Positions 22,410 to 35,782 of a DNA stretch of 64,000 nt are shown here, one piece after another. Made by a program: the position numbers and the translations under genes. Position 1 is the stretch's first letter. Every line of letters starts with the position of its first letter. Source of the DNA: Zerene cesonia (Eukaryota > Arthropoda > Insecta > Lepidoptera > Pieridae); NCBI RefSeq assembly GCF_012273895.1, contig NC_052126.1:4043218-4107217 (forward strand), written 5' to 3'. Under the pieces are notes generated by a model, which made no database searches, had not been told where the DNA came from, and saw only the letters and a list, made by a program, of their open reading frames with translations.

Positions 22410-22997
22410 TTAATTATATCAAGAGAAACTAATATCTTAACGAAAGAGGTTTAAAATAATTCACAATAAATTTATCTTTCCAGAAACCAATTATAATCAT
22501 AAATACACGGGATATTTATCTCAGTAAATCTAGATTATGTTTTTTAATTTCGTCAATGCTACGCTATGGATTAAAGGACTGTTCTAACAATGTTAAATCT
22601 TTTGACAAATATCCTTTGATCCAATCTTTGCTTGCCGCTTTTATGTTCAGAAATTCAACAACAGAAATGCTTATCAGTGAGCCTTTATTAAAATAATGTT
22701 ATACATCTTATAACTGAAAATATAATTAAGAATTCGTATTAAAAGAATCGATAAAAGGAACACATATAACGTCGAATCCGAAAAAATATAGAAAGCTCTC
22801 AGAAGCCGCTTTAATATTTGTATAGTCGACGCTTGTTCATGAATATTTAGATCATTTAACAAAAAATGCCAGAGGTAGTCAACCTAGTCGATGACAGACA
22901 AGTCAAAATTACAAAAGCAATATTTAATTTTCATGTCTAGTCTTATTAGACTAAAACATAAATAATTTCAACTGAAATAATAACTTAGTCATCGACA

Positions 22998-23200
22998 GCT
23001 TTCAGCCCGCCGTTTTTCGCCTGAAAAAAGTAGGCAGTCCGGGGTTTTCCGCGTTTAGTTCCCGGTCCCGTGAGATTTCATGGATAAAAACTAAACTTTG
23101 TCGTTTTTCGGACTTGAAACTATCTCTTTAACAAATTTCAATTGAATCGGTTCAGTAGTTTGGGCTTGAAGAAGGGGCAGACAGAGTGAGTTATTTTCTT
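22998..23200 (-). mobile_element. Diverged Lep1-like Helitron, inverted
   Basis: GTGAGATTTCATGGATAAAA and TTGAATCGGTTCAGTAGTTT are the inverted inner blocks of this Helitron group. The ends are worn. Confidence 0.45.
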
Positions 23201-24915
23201 ATTAAAAATAATTGTAGGTATAATCTACGATTTTATCTACTCATTTTATCGAATCGATTTTCAGCAAAACGAAAATCGATTTTTTGTTTTAATTTTTTTG
23301 CAGGTATCTGATATAATTAGTAATTGATGATATGTATGACATCATTGGGTTGGTACAATTATAACAAATATATGGACTTTGTACAAACACTAATGTTGAA
23401 GTACGCAGCATTTTTTTTATTATTATCAGAACAAAAAAGGGAATAAACAAGTTAAATTTTGTGTGGCAACTAAAGAAAAACCACTGAGGTTTAAAGTAAT
23501 GTGTATATACAAATAAATTTACAATAGTTTACATTAATAATTCATAGCGTATTTCAATCAGAAAATATATATAAATCGACACAATCTTGATTGAATTTAA
23601 GCCTCAGAATAAAACTGTTTTCATTGGAAACTTTTCCGACTAAACTTTGCAGGATAACTTCAATGCGATTCAATATAATACTTATTTTGAGTTGAAAATA
23701 GGAATATAAATCGAAATGGACTGAGTTTCGAAGTGTTCTTTTGGATTATACTCCAAGTTTTAATGTCTAATGTATTCGATAATAATGTCTATGTTGTAGC
23801 TTCGTTGGGTTCATTCGATTATAAGCCTTAATTCGTAAAGAATGCTCAGTTCACATTACGCATCTGGCTTGAATGTTATCAAGAATACTAAAAGAACAGT
23901 CCTTGATTTTTTAGGAATAAAAACATAATAATTATTTCTTACAACTTACTTAAAAGATGATATATTACTTTGTTTATTTCCCTTTCTGTATAAATGATAA
24001 TAGTCTCAATTACTATACAAAACTTCATACGTTATTCGTTGTTTTCAAAATGACATAATAATTTGAATAATAATCATAATTGCGAAGGTATTATGTAAAT
24101 TACTTAAAGAATATTCCATATCTACGATACATCCCATATGATTGACTTATTGTTTTCACAAATGCCCAGATATTAACTGGTTGCTAATGCCACAGATTAT
24201 CATTATTGCTAATTAATTATTGATAGATTAGATGAATTACAAGTGAGTAATTGATTAGTGATGTATACATATCAATATTTATGCAAGCGTGATATAACTA
24301 GATGTTGCCCATGGCTGTGCTCGCGTGTTCAAAGACTAGTTAAACAGATCTCAACAATAAAAGTTCGACAGATGTCAGACAACGCTTATTTATGCTATTT
24401 ATGATCTGCCCTACTCTTTTCCTCTATCTAATTTCTGTCTGTACGTCTGGTTGTCTCGAAGAAATTTCTATATAGCGATAAAACCGCCATTTGTTTATAA
24501 TGTATCTATATTAAGTTCTTTTTGTAGTTTTATTAAGAGCAATAAAGAGTAAATAAATGAAATGATAAATAAACTCTGTCATTCCTACATGTGACATTTT
24601 TTATCGCCATCCGATTCTGGATATAAAAAAATATAAAAATAAAAATCGGAATTCATAAATGTCGGAATATTTGAATCACGACATTTATAAATTTCTGCTG
24701 TGGAAAGTAGCCAACATCCCTCTCTAGCCCCCGAACACTCCAGGCATAGCTCCATGTCGACATGGCAGACGAATAGAAGAAGAAAAACGAGAAGACAATC
24801 GAAGGTACACACTTTCACATTTGTTATATTAAGTAAAGATACTGGAGAACGTGAGTGAACTTTTTGTGTACGAAATATAATGGAAATGGAATCCTTTTAG
24901 CTGCTGTGATTAATC
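23201..24915. other. Intergenic, no gene recognised
   Basis: AT-rich unique-looking DNA. A minus-strand frame at 24585-24818 (77 codons, with a Cys-rich start) has no recognisable domain or splice support. CTATATAGCGATAAAACCGC at about 24468-24487 is a common lepidopteran repeat fragment. Confidence 0.35.
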
Positions 24916-25240
24916 TCTATATGTACAAAATTCTCGTGTCATAATGTTGGTAACCATTCTCCTCCGAAGCGATTGGGCCGATTCATCCTACTAATATTAT
25001 AAATGCGAAAGTTTGTAAGGATGTGTGTGTGTGTGTTTGTTGCTCTTTCACGCAAAAACTACTAAACTAATTGCAATGAAATTTGGTATGTAGATAGCTG
25101 GACAACTTGAATAACACATAGGTAACTTTTTATCCCGATATTCCTACGGGATACGGACTTACGCGGGTGAAACCGCGGGGCGCAGCTAGTCTATCATAAT
25201 GAAAAGAGTAAGGCGAAATAGCGTTTGCCGGGTCAGCTAG
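24916..25240 (+). mobile_element. 'TCTCGTGTCACAGTTTTCGT' family element split by another Helitron
   Basis: The left piece (24916-24984: ACAAAATTCTCGTGTCATAA..) and right piece (25190-25240: ..AGCGTTTGCCGGGTCAGCTA) match the intact copy at 58787-58965 and the inverted copy at 35100-35266. Between them lies a complete Lep1-like Helitron. Confidence 0.75.
24985..25189 (+). mobile_element. Non-autonomous Helitron (Lep1-like), full length, nested
   Basis: TCCTACTAATATTATAAATG at the left, CGCGGGTGAAACCGCGGGGC hairpin plus CTAG at the right, inserted between A (24984) and T (25190) of an older element. It is the cleanest copy in the window. Confidence 0.9.
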
Positions 25241-26589
25241 TTTTCCTATAAAATAAGAGGTGCGTTTGTGAGCGATCAACAAAAGATTTTTGGGGACTTA
25301 ATACTGCTTTTCAGCTTGCACCATACATACAAATGCAAACCAGGTAGCAAAGAAAAAGATGCTTGTCTAAAAAGGTTAGCTACGATTAGATCACGAACTT
25401 TCCACGAATCTAAATAGAATTTTCGACAAAACGCTGTAACTTTCTGTCACTTTCAGGGCACGTACGTTGGAAAATTCTTAAAGAGATCGCACGGGGAATG
25501 TGTAATTACCTATGTTAATTATCAAAACCAGTCTACGTCTTCTGCTAATCATATCTGCAATCATAAAAATTAAATCGTGAAATAAAGTACAACTTTTAAA
25601 CGGCAATAATAATATTATATTTTGCATAAATTTTACCTAAAACTTAGTACTAGCACAGATAACATAATAATATACTAGTAATATAAGCAAAAAATCACAG
25701 TGGTGGCTCAGCGGTTAGATTTCGGACTCAAATAAAAAAATCTAAACTTCGAGACTAGCCAGTAAGAAATAAATTATGTTTTATTCCTGGTAATCTAGAT
25801 TTCCCGTTCCGAAAATTGCAATTTGCCTATTTCTCCCCAAAATGTGTGCAAATTTTATATTCATCTAGTTTCAAACAATCATCAGCCCATACATGGCAGG
25901 GAAGTGTGGTTTCACAATATTGATTCAGAAAGTTTCCTCACGGCGATTCTTTCACCTTTTTAAGCCATGATGAAGTAAAAAAAAGTACAGATAAATTGAC
26001 AAATCAATATATTACTTGCACGCACATCCGGTATCGAACGATCGACCTGTCCAACCCTACCCTTCCTAGTTCTTTCCTATATTCAAACTTAAACTCGAAC
26101 TCAAACATTTATTAATTCAATTAGACTTCTTATAGCAGTTTTGCTACTTTATAATATAGTTTTATGCAGTTTTTTTTCAATTGTCTCTACCAATCCTTTT
26201 CTAATCTCTAATCCAGTAAAATTGGCAATCCATTAGTACAGGCATATGGTCTCTGCAAATGTTTATGAGCGGTGCTGATGGCGTACCATCAAGTGACCCA
26301 ACTTGGCTGACTTTCACATAGAAAATAATCGTACCACTAATATATTCCATAACTAGAATGTTTTACAAGATACTCGTTTCATATTCAATGCTAGAGTAAG
26401 TATTAAGAAATGTTATTTACTTTGTGTCACGGTATGAAATCCCGCAAGGAGCTCGTTTATGTTCTGCTGAAGGGACAGTCGTGGCATAATAATATTATTC
26501 TAAATGCATTACGATAGAATTATTTATATTTTTTATTTTAAAATACATTCGTATGGATAACCTTTTGTTTATAATGCGTCATTATCACT
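25241..26589. other. Intergenic with fragments of SINE family A
   Basis: A tRNA-like head fragment (GTGGTGGCTCAGCGGTTAGA) is at about 25700-25719, and an inverted worn body is at about 25860-26045. 25360-25560 looks unique. A fragment of the GATGGTAAGCGATC family, inverted, is near 26250-26310. No gene. Confidence 0.4.
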
Positions 26590-26712
26590 ACATAGTATAA
26601 AAAGTCACTTTCTCTATCCCTACGTCCCCTGTGTATGCTTAAATTTTTAAAACTACGCAACAGATATTGATGGGGTTTTTTTAATAGAATGATTCAAGAG
26701 GAAGCTTAACAA
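26590..26712 (+). repeat. 'ATAGTGATTCAAGAGG' family repeat
   Basis: CACTACATAGTATAAAAAGT through AGAATGATTCAAGAGGAAGC matches 11447-11629 and 54948-55075. Confidence 0.6.
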
Positions 26713-28009
26713 CGACGCTGTAATTATATTATTAACAAGAGCATACATTATTATAAGTCCTCATTATTTGGTTCATAAACGAAACTCAGTATAGACATAC
26801 AGGTAATCACTTTGTCAAAGAAAGACATTTGCTGAAAGCTGGTATCACTAGCAGCGATAATCAACGAAGTGAAAATTAATTTGCCTTTTAGTCTTTACAC
26901 TGCTGCGTATAAAGCGAAATAATTATACGTTAATCTCTCAACAATTAAATACGAGTGGGCATCAAACAAACTTAATTCGATTTAAATCCTAGGTGAAACA
27001 GTAAATCAGAGAGAGTTTAAATAAGATTTACTACGGCTTTATTCGAAATCCCTAACTAACTATTGTTTATTAGTCCTCTGTTAAACGCTCAGTGAATATC
27101 AAAAAGTGAAAAGGGACGGGAAATGCGTTAGGATTTTAAATGTAGATTAAATTATACATAACACTTATTGAAAACAAATCGGGTCTATGTAATAAATCAT
27201 CGATTTCTCATTCCATATAATAGATATGTTGAAGTTATTAGGCACTAGATGCTGGGCGCGGCTCAAACCTATATATCAATTCTCTTTAACACACAATCTG
27301 CGCGATTGTTAAACAGAATAAAAAAACAGAATAAAATAGACCTTAAATCACTTCTAATTTATACATTTACTAGTATGTTATCTATGTTTCTATTAGAATA
27401 AATGCTTTATTTCGTAATACTTTCGGTCGAATTTCCTGCTCAAAACGATCCTTGTATTATATAAATGTAATGTATGAATAAGGGTGTTCCTTAAACGTTC
27501 CGAAGCGAAGTGAGTGGGCTGGTTGCATTTATTTATACAGCCTCATGGGCTATACTCATTTTAGATAGCGTCACTCACGCGTCTTGCGTTTGCTAAGTAT
27601 TTAGTATGGCTATCAAACGCTTCTGTATTTAAACATTAAAAAATAATAGACACATACATAATTTATTAGTAACGAATTCAGTTGTTGTTCGTACAGGGAA
27701 GACATTGAAGTCCTATTCTATGAGATATTATGATCCGATGATTGAGAGATATTATGATATGATTACTGTAATGTTAACTTCAACGTCACCTGTATCTGGA
27801 TTGGACCCCAGTCGAAAATATGCTGCATGAACCGCTGCTTATTGACACAAGTCGTATGAAAAGTATACTTAAGTCTATATTCGAAAAGTATACATACTTG
27901 TTTCCCTTTAATAATAGCTATTTTTATAAACTGGCAACCTGGCAGGAAAGAAAAAGTTAGAAGTTATAAGAGGTTGCGCAAAAAAAGTATACCTATATAC
28001 TCAAACATA
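26713..28009. other. Intergenic, nothing recognised
   Basis: AT-rich DNA without splice-supported frames or clear repeats. Confidence 0.35.
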
Positions 28010-28213
28010 TCTACTATATAAAAATAAGTCGGGTTTTCCTTCCTGACGCTATAACTCCAGAACGCACGAACCGATTTCCACGGTTTTGCATTCGTTGGAA
28101 AGGTCTTGGACGTCGTGAGGTTTATAGCAAAGAAAATTCCGGAAAAATTTTAACAGAAAAGCGGGAAAAACGAAGCCATCTGGTGGCGAAACGGAGTTCG
28201 CCGAGTTTGCTAG
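28010..28213 (+). mobile_element. Non-autonomous Helitron, third family
   Basis: Begins TCTACTATATAAAAATAAGT and ends TTCGCCGAGTTTGCTAG, inserted between A and T as Helitrons are. It contains ACTCCAGAACGCACGAACCG and GCCATCTGGTGGCGAAACGG. Only one copy is in this window. Confidence 0.65.
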
Positions 28214-29943
28214 TTGTACATAAATACTACATTACCATATATACTCATAAAAAATATTACACAAACTATTCAATTATTGTTCCGCTCGTCATTTTCGCTT
28301 CCGCATTGCCCGCCGTTTTCATAGCTCCATTCTAAACTAGGTACAATTTATTTTAGAATGGGAATAAGAGGTGACGAGAAAGAATTCCTCGGAAGATAAC
28401 TCTGGTTGTTATGCGTAAGTAGTTTACTTTGAATTTCTTTATATCAACACTTATCTTTCAAATAGAGATGCTTTAAATTCAAAGATAAACTTTGGTTGAT
28501 TTAAACTTCGTCTTTTGATACTTTTGTGGTTTTTAAATAACTTGTGAACTAAATAAGACGTAGAATAAATTTTTTATGTCAATATTGCCGCTGCTAAAAT
28601 ATTGAACTTAAAATATTACTGTATTTTGAGAGATTGTAAACTCTAAGGTGTTTAAGCATTAAAATTGTATATAAATCGGTTCAATCGTTTTTTTGTCAAA
28701 TGTTTACGTACCTATAGTGAATTTAATACACACAATACTCATATAGAATACAAGCTTTCCGCCCGCGTCTATGCCCCCGTAGTCAAAGAAAACAATGAAA
28801 TAACCGCGGTAAAAAGAAGCCTATGACACTCTCTAGCGTCCTAATTATCTCCAGGTACAAAAATCATATCATAAAATTCCTCATTTGCGTTGTGAATAAA
28901 GGAAAAATAAACAAAACACACTTTCGCACTTATTTTAAGGAGCACCAAGGATTTAACTCTCACTTCCAAAGTCTGCATTTGCTTTCTCTATTATTCTTAT
29001 AGTCCTGCTCTGTACAGAGTAGAATTTATATTTGATTGTACAAAATGGTGCAGGAAACTAAAGTCGTCTGCAGTATATAAGTCTTAACAGAGACTCCATA
29101 TTTCTGTCAATTGTGGTTGTGAGCCAAGCGGAGCCATATAACCCCTGCGTTTATCAGAAATGTTGGGGCGAGTTGGCTAGAAAGTTCCGGAATGATTAAA
29201 ATGACTTAAGCGCTACGAATATTTTTTGGATTTCAGATGAATGCAAAATGTTTAAATATGTCTGCTTTTCTTTAATTAAAAACAAGGACGAGATAATACA
29301 TTTAATGTCATATTAATTATTGTAATTACATTTCCGAATATGACATCAAATGGACATGAATCAAACAATTTTTTTTATTAATTACAAAGACAAGAATAAG
29401 GCTTGGATAAATATAAATTAGAGAACTATTCGGTATTTATTCTGTTTGATTTTACGTGAGTTAGAAATGAAGGACTTTTTAACTAAAGTTTTCATTCTCC
29501 GACCATGCTCGCTGTAAAGTGTTCGAAACGTCGGGTTAAATAATAAATGATTCGCGTTTATAATCCGTTAAAATGTCTTCAATTTCTAAACGATATATTG
29601 ATCCAAATTAAAGTGATAAGCGTTGAACTTCGCAAGATAATAAATATGTAAAGCAAGTAAACAAAATGCTCATTTATTAATCGAACCGGTTTCTTAATTA
29701 TGTTCGGTTAATAATGACAAATGCTGAGGGAATCGAGTTCGCTTCGACACGAATTGGGCCAACTCGTTTAAAATATCTCATCATCTCAATTTGTTTCCAC
29801 TGCAGAAACACAGCTCTCATAGAGGGTTCAGGCCATAATCCACTTGGCCACTGCGGGTTGACAGGTGTCACATATAGTAGAAGTTTTTATTTGAGCATGC
29901 CGGTTTACGTTGTCTTCCTTCATCGTTTTGAGCAGTGATTTTT
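28214..29943. other. Intergenic with repeat fragments
   Basis: 29505-29595 carries the inverted AAAGTGTTCGAAACGTCGGG repeat, and 29815-29940 a worn SINE family A piece. The stretch 29090-29220 looks unique. No gene recognised. Confidence 0.4.
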
Positions 29944-30262
29944 TACGCCATACGCGGGCAACTGAGATGATGGTTTGCCTGATGGTAAGCGATCACCACC
30001 GCCCACGAATGCACACGGCCTCTACGAATGTGCTGCCCGTTTTCAAGGGAAAGGGATAAGAAAAGGATTGACAACTGGAAGAAAGAATTCACTAGTATGG
30101 GTGAGGAAAAGGAAACAAGCCTCCGGCTCCCCCAGTCACAATACAATACACAACAGCATGCTTCTATTTCACGCCGGTATTCAGCGGGGTTGTGGTACTT
30201 CCCCGGTGCTAACTGGCCGTGCCCAATTCATGCCGGACCGTGTTCGACTACCACAATTTTGC
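29944..30262 (+). repeat. 'GATGGTAAGCGATCACCACC' family repeat, near full length
   Basis: CCTGATGGTAAGCGATCACC, CGAATGTGCTGCCCG, GGCTCCCCCAGTCACAATAC, CACGCCGGTATTCAGCGGGG and CTTCCCCGGTGCTAACTGGC follow the order seen at 31891-32213. The overlapping frames at 29943-30298 are by-products. Confidence 0.7.
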
Positions 30263-31231
30263 GACTTTTCGATTGCAGTTGGATGTCCTAGCCATTGAGC
30301 CAACCCTGCTCAGTAACACGTTATCCCATTTATAACCCAGTCATTAGGGTCCACGCGTCGGAAAAATGCTTGTGACACTAATTGCGGATGAATGTTACTT
30401 TTGTTTCGAGGTTTTTGTTGACGCTCTGGTCCTTTTATGTTGCTTCTGCGTGATACGTGAGGGCTTTGAATTTCATTGTGCGGTATTATTTTTAATTTTT
30501 GTTGTGTGTTTAATGCAAGTAAGGAACTTTTAACTTAATCGCGGGTATATATCAAAAGGTTTGTCGGTTTTGCGTTGGTAAAATAAGTAATTTTAATAAA
30601 ACATTGCACACTGATCTTCATTCAGTAAAATATATTACGTATTGAGTTGATATTCTTAGATTTAAAAAGTAATTAATTTATTTGAAATTCCCATACGGCT
30701 TGGTATATTATAAAACAGTAAACTGTTTATTGGTAATTGATTTATACAATATTTAAACATGTATAAAAATAACAGGCTATAATTAAATGTTCACGTATAT
30801 AGGAATTTTCAAAATTGTGATTATAATTTTATATAATAACAAAAAACTGCTAAAAAGTATTTAATACCAACATTAGCTTTTTCAATATCAAAATCATTAA
30901 ATCTGTTTGAAAATATGGTATATTTCTGATAATTTGTAGGCTTAGTGTTTGTTAAACAACCTATTATCTCACCTTGAAACATGTCTCGTATACCATCCTA
31001 CAGCTTACTCAGGCTATATACGTTGCGACGTTCAATTCAATATCTGCAGCGAGGTGAGTTTGAATTAGCACTGGATTAAGTTTGTATCAAGTAAGATTGC
31101 CAGGACGCGTATGCCTGGATTAGATTTTAAACTACATATTACCTATGTATGGTGCAAGTATCAAGCGATATCGAGCGAAGAGAGACTCCGCTAAGGAATC
31201 CTAGGGGACTGCCAAATGTCAACAACGTTTT
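30263..31231. other. Intergenic, one small cysteine-rich frame
   Basis: A 55-codon frame (30366-30533) with two hydrophobic stretches and a GTAAGG just after a CAA codon is noted but not called as a gene. The rest is AT-rich and empty. Confidence 0.3.
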
Positions 31232-31470
31232 TTAATGTCATGCGGGCACCTGATGTGGTGGTTCGAATAATGGTAAGATCACCACCGCCCCTGGAAATTT
31301 GCAGAATTAGTTCCTCTGCGAATGCGCTGCCTGCTTTTAAGGAATGAGGAATTGATCTACGCCTAGAAATAAGGAATAGAGTGGGAAGGGTGAGGAAAAG
31401 GAATCCGGCTACGACTCTCGCTCGCCTTATGTAGAACAGTATCGGCGAAGTATCCCACGTGCGAAATATG
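31232..31470 (+). repeat. 'GATGGTAAGCGATCACCACC' family repeat, diverged
   Basis: TGATGTGGTGGTTCGAATAA, GATCACCACCGCCCCTGG, GCGAATGCGCTGCCTGCTTT and GGTGAGGAAAAGGAATCCGG keep the family order. Confidence 0.6.
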
Positions 31471-31890
31471 TTCAATGATCATTAAAAAAATCCCACACCG
31501 CTGAGTCAAATGTCTTATCAATTATAATATTTTTCGCCCCATTGAATTTTCTTTTTTCTCAACATTCTTTATTGATCGTTATTGTTTATTCATTGTTTTT
31601 ATATCGACATAGAATTTTATATTTCAATTCAGATTGTAACCTTAAAGTATTACAAATAGTATTTATTTCTTAAGCCGCGTTCCCTCCTTTCTATCAAGTG
31701 AAAGGCTATTTGTTAGCATTAATTTATTTTAAAGAAGGTAGGCGTAATCGTTCTAGAAGATTTATGAATATTATTTTTATACTGTAGATTCAAAAATCTA
31801 TTTTGTAGCTTAAAAACAATTGGAACAGCACAATAATAATAATTTTTGGAACTAGTTATCCGTAAGTATGTGACTAGTTGTTATATTTTT

Positions 31891-32213
31891 TTTTATGTCA
31901 TAGCGGGCTGCTGAGCTGGTGGTTCGTCTGATGGTAAACGATCACAACCGCCCATGAACATTCGCAGAGGCTCAGACCTCTGAGAATGCGCTGCCCGCTT
32001 TGAAGGGATAAGGAATCAGGAAAAGATTGATGACTGGAAAGAAGGAATGGACTGGGAAGGGCTAGGAGAAGGAAATGGGCCTCCGGCTCCCCCACACACC
32101 GTACGAAACACAATAGCAAGCTATTATTTCACGCCGGTTTTCTTTGGGGGTGTGGTACTTCCCCGGTGCGAGCTGGCCCAATTCGTGCCGAAGCGTGCTC
32201 GACTCCCACAAAT
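31891..32213 (+). repeat. 'GATGGTAAGCGATCACCACC' family repeat, best copy
   Basis: Poly-T/TATGTCATAGCGGGC at the left, then CTGATGGTAAACGATCACAA, GAATGCGCTGCCCGCTTTGA, CGGCTCCCCCACACACCGTA, GGTACTTCCCCGGTGCGAGC and CGTGCTCGACTCCCACA. It serves as reference for the other copies. Confidence 0.7.
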
Positions 32214-35099
32214 AAAATTTATATATTATATTAGCTCTCTTTTCGCCCAGACATCCAACCTTGACCATAATCATCAATCACGTAACTGATCGACAGTAAC
32301 TTCCAGTCTGTGTTCATGAGACATTGTGAAATATTTATAAAATAAGTAAGTAAAAAAACACTACAAAGATTAAAGCGATTGTATAAGGTATTCTATCAAG
32401 GTTTATTATAATGGTAAATAACTACTTTTTAAGTTTCCAAAAACGAGGGAGGATCTCAATTTTACTGTTCTATTTGGTTTTATTTCTCGTTAACTCGTAT
32501 TATTTTTTCATAGTATGATTGATTATTTTTGTGTTTTGATAGTAAACTGTAATTAACATACATTGATCCCATTTTGCAATGGAGCGACACTTTCCCCCTG
32601 GGATGTTGATGTCATTTTTTGTAGAAAAGAATTAAAAGTTTATGGTAGCAAAATAAAATGCATGCGTTCTTCAAGGAATTCTTCAGATCTATATCGGGCG
32701 ATTAATACTATTAAAAGGAAATTTTTGTATGTAACAAATAAACTCATAACTACAATATCGACTTTAAAGATTCTATGACGATGAGGGAACCACATCTTTA
32801 CCGAGTAAAATTTAAAGGAAACAGCTTATGATATTATCGAAATCAATTAGTCAATCAATTAAAACCAAAAGTAACTCGTTCTTAACTTAAGCCGCATTTC
32901 AAATTAGTGACAAGAAATAGCTTTTAGCAGGCTCGTAATGACGACCTGTATGTGCAGCCATAACTGCTTATTTTCATTGTCGACGTGCATTTAACTAAAT
33001 TAAAAATCATCTGAAGCGAGATAGGCATCTTACTGATAAAGGCTATATTGCTGGGGATTCTACCTATTATACTAATACAATTACCCACTAAACTACTAAC
33101 TAATTATTATTATAAGACTCAAATTAGAGATTATTGTGTTAATATATATAGATAATGCACAACAATATACTACATTTATAAGTGCATACATAGAATACGA
33201 GTTGCGTAAAATATTAATGGTAAATTCATAAACATAATAAATAAATAAAATAGATTATATATAGAGAGGAAAGAAGTGAAATTATAATTTATATGTAAGA
33301 GAAATATATCTTTTGATTGATTTAACCTTCGTTGTTTCTAAATTCCCTGAAACAAAGTGACTTTTGATTGACACTTGGCAAGCAATTATATAATTTTTCA
33401 CACCAACTTATTTCACACGCCCCTGTCAATATCATCCACGTGCCAAAACATTCGTGTTCTACTGTGTTACATTAATACTCAATGTATATACATATATACT
33501 CTTTTAACATGTATTTTAGTTTCCCAAATACTTCCTAACATGTATGACAAGTTATATAAGTTGATTATTTGTATGAATAAAATTATGAATCTACGCTATC
33601 TACACTAATATTACAAAATATTTTTATCATTTTTGTAATGGATAAACTCAAAAAGTCCTTTATCGATTCTAAAAATTCTTTAACTATTAGAAAGCTACAA
33701 CTTCACTGAATGATAAAAGTATATACCGGGCGTAGCCGGGGCGGACAAATAGCTATAAATAAACTTACAAATAACAAATTTATTATCATTCGCTTTACAT
33801 TGTGTGAATTAAACTAGAATATAAAGAACCTAATAGCATTCATCCTTATTTAATTCTGATTAACCTATTTCAAGCGTTTCGTACAAAATCCAACACATAA
33901 ATAAGCTAATAAAACAAACACAAAGGAAACAAATTAATTAGAATGAAACAGATAATCAAAGTAACCACAGATTAAATAAGGGGTCGATAAAATCTTTATG
34001 GTGTTACCATTTACACGTTCACACAGCAAAGGAAAGCTTTCAAGTTTATTTTCTGTTGTCACGCGACGCCATTACAAGTATTTGAACCGATAATAATTAT
34101 GTAGTCTGTAGTAATATCTAAATGTGGTGTTTAATAACGATTCTTATAACGCTACACGTGTAAAATAGACTATAAATTGTTTTATCGTTGAAGGTTCATG
34201 GAGATGTTAATGCGAATTAGATCAAAGGCGAATTACAGATTGAATATCATGGTATTTTTGCCTAACCGTAGCAACGTCTAGCCTCTCGGCCACCCGTGAT
34301 CCCGCCACAGTAATCGAATTTCTTCCTCTCTTTCGGTTTCATGTGCCTAAGGGGCACCCCACGCCATCTATTGAGATGATTAAGAATCATTACAACCAAT
34401 ACGAAACATTATTTCAATGATTACAATATTGTATCGATGGAACGCGGCCTTTGTTAAATTTATTTTTTTAGTTTTATAGCATTGAAATGCTTTATACATG
34501 AGAAATTTTTTCTAAGGCCCTATCATGGTATTTACCAATACTCAGATATAATTGGACTTTCGTAAAAGTGAAACTGAAGTCTCAAATAGTCTTTAGTAAG
34601 TGTAGGTAGAGAAAGTCGATCTAATCTTTTATTTTTATTCACTTTTTGTGTTGAAGCAAACAAAGGAGCATTTGAACCACATTATCTCACTACATTGACA
34701 TCACCAATCATGGGCTCTTATCTTGAAGGCCTGTGCCTAATAAGTAAACTTCATCAAACACTAGCTTAAAGGATTTACAATATATCTAATAAATGCAACG
34801 TAACTCAGTCTGTCTATCTGCCTCTCATTTAAGTCTTAACCATTGCACCGATTTGAATGAAATTAGTTTGTGAAACAAAAGGTGAGCGAACGGAACCGTT
34901 ATTTATATAACATTACAATAGGCCGCATCAACGAGTCAAAAACTGACGAAACTTCACAGACTTAAGTATTATTACCGGGCATTTCACAGTGGATCTTCCA
35001 ATAAGTGTCAGCTGTAAACCGAAATTACGAAAACATTGTCAAATAATAGGGTCCATATAAGTTTCGAGATAGGGGGATTTTCTAAATCTATAATAAATA
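32214..35099. other. Intergenic, nearly 2.9 kb without a gene
   Basis: AT-rich. The inverted tRNA-like piece of SINE family B is at 34261-34300, with its TTTTATAGCATTGAAATGCT tail motif at about 34472-34491. A Lep1-like fragment (TGCACCGATTTGAATGAAAT) is at about 34800-34880. Short plus-strand frames at 32563 and 33375 show no domain. Confidence 0.4.
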
Positions 35100-35266
35100 C
35101 TAGCTGACCCGGCAAACGCTGTTCTGCCTTACTCTTATCCTTTAGGGGTATGAAAAATAGATGTTGGCCGATTCTCACACATACCCAATATGGACACAAA
35201 GAATCGGTCCAGCCGTTTCGGAGGAGTTTGGCAACGAAAACTGTGACACGAGAATTTATATATCAG
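35100..35266 (-). mobile_element. 'TCTCGTGTCACAGTTTTCGT' Helitron-like element, inverted
   Basis: From CTAGCTGACCCGGCAAACGC (35100) to ACTGTGACACGAGAATTTAT, the exact inverse order of 58787-58965. Confidence 0.75.
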
Positions 35267-35429
35267 ATTAAAATCAATACGTTTGTGCAAAACACTTATC
35301 CTACAGGTAGGAATGTGTACGAGACATTTTTGTTTTGTACAACAACATTAATATAGTAATGACTATATAAATATGATACTTCTAATTTATGTTATCATCT
35401 TTTACTTAAAAATCATTTGGTCAAAAGAA

Positions 35430-35545
35430 TCAAAAGTTCGACAACATGTGAAATCTGCCAGCCCGCACTTGGCGAGCTTAATATGGCCTGAACCTAAGAG
35501 TCCCGTGTACCACGAGTGGGAACATATATGGCCTGATGATCTCAT
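35430..35545 (+). repeat. Worn SINE family A fragment
   Basis: TGTGAAATCTGCCAGCCCGC, then ATATGGCCTGAACC and GGGAACATATATGGCCTGAT, followed by a TGATCATGATCATGATGG run, match the family body. Confidence 0.5.
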
Positions 35546-35724
35546 CATGATCATGATCATGATGGTGATGAAACAATGTCATCTTTCAAGCCATTCCACA
35601 TTAATTGCTTTATTGTATCCAATTGATAGCAAAATACAGTGCTTTTTGTTCAACGGTCAAGATCAATATGACCATTGCCTATGTGAGTCGATATATGTAT
35701 ATCGATATATGTATCGTAGCATTC

Positions 35725-35782
35725 TAGCTACGATCAGCTACGCGCTACCGTCGATGCGCTACAGTCTACGTGCTACGGCCCA
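35725..35782. repeat. Short array of CTACG/CGTAG hexamers
   Basis: CTACG-type words recur about every 6-12 bases (AGCTACGATCAGCTACGCGC, then GATGCGCTACAGTCTACGTG). A similar cluster is at 39417-39502. Confidence 0.45.

Noticed and set aside
28010..28213. CRISPR-like or phage-like structures among the many short repeats
   Set aside because: The repeats are dispersed eukaryotic elements with Helitron or SINE ends, not regularly spaced direct repeats.
30366..30533. 55-codon Cys-rich frame with two hydrophobic stretches and a GTAAGG near its end
   Set aside because: No homologue is recognised, there is no second exon, and a frame of this length is expected by chance.
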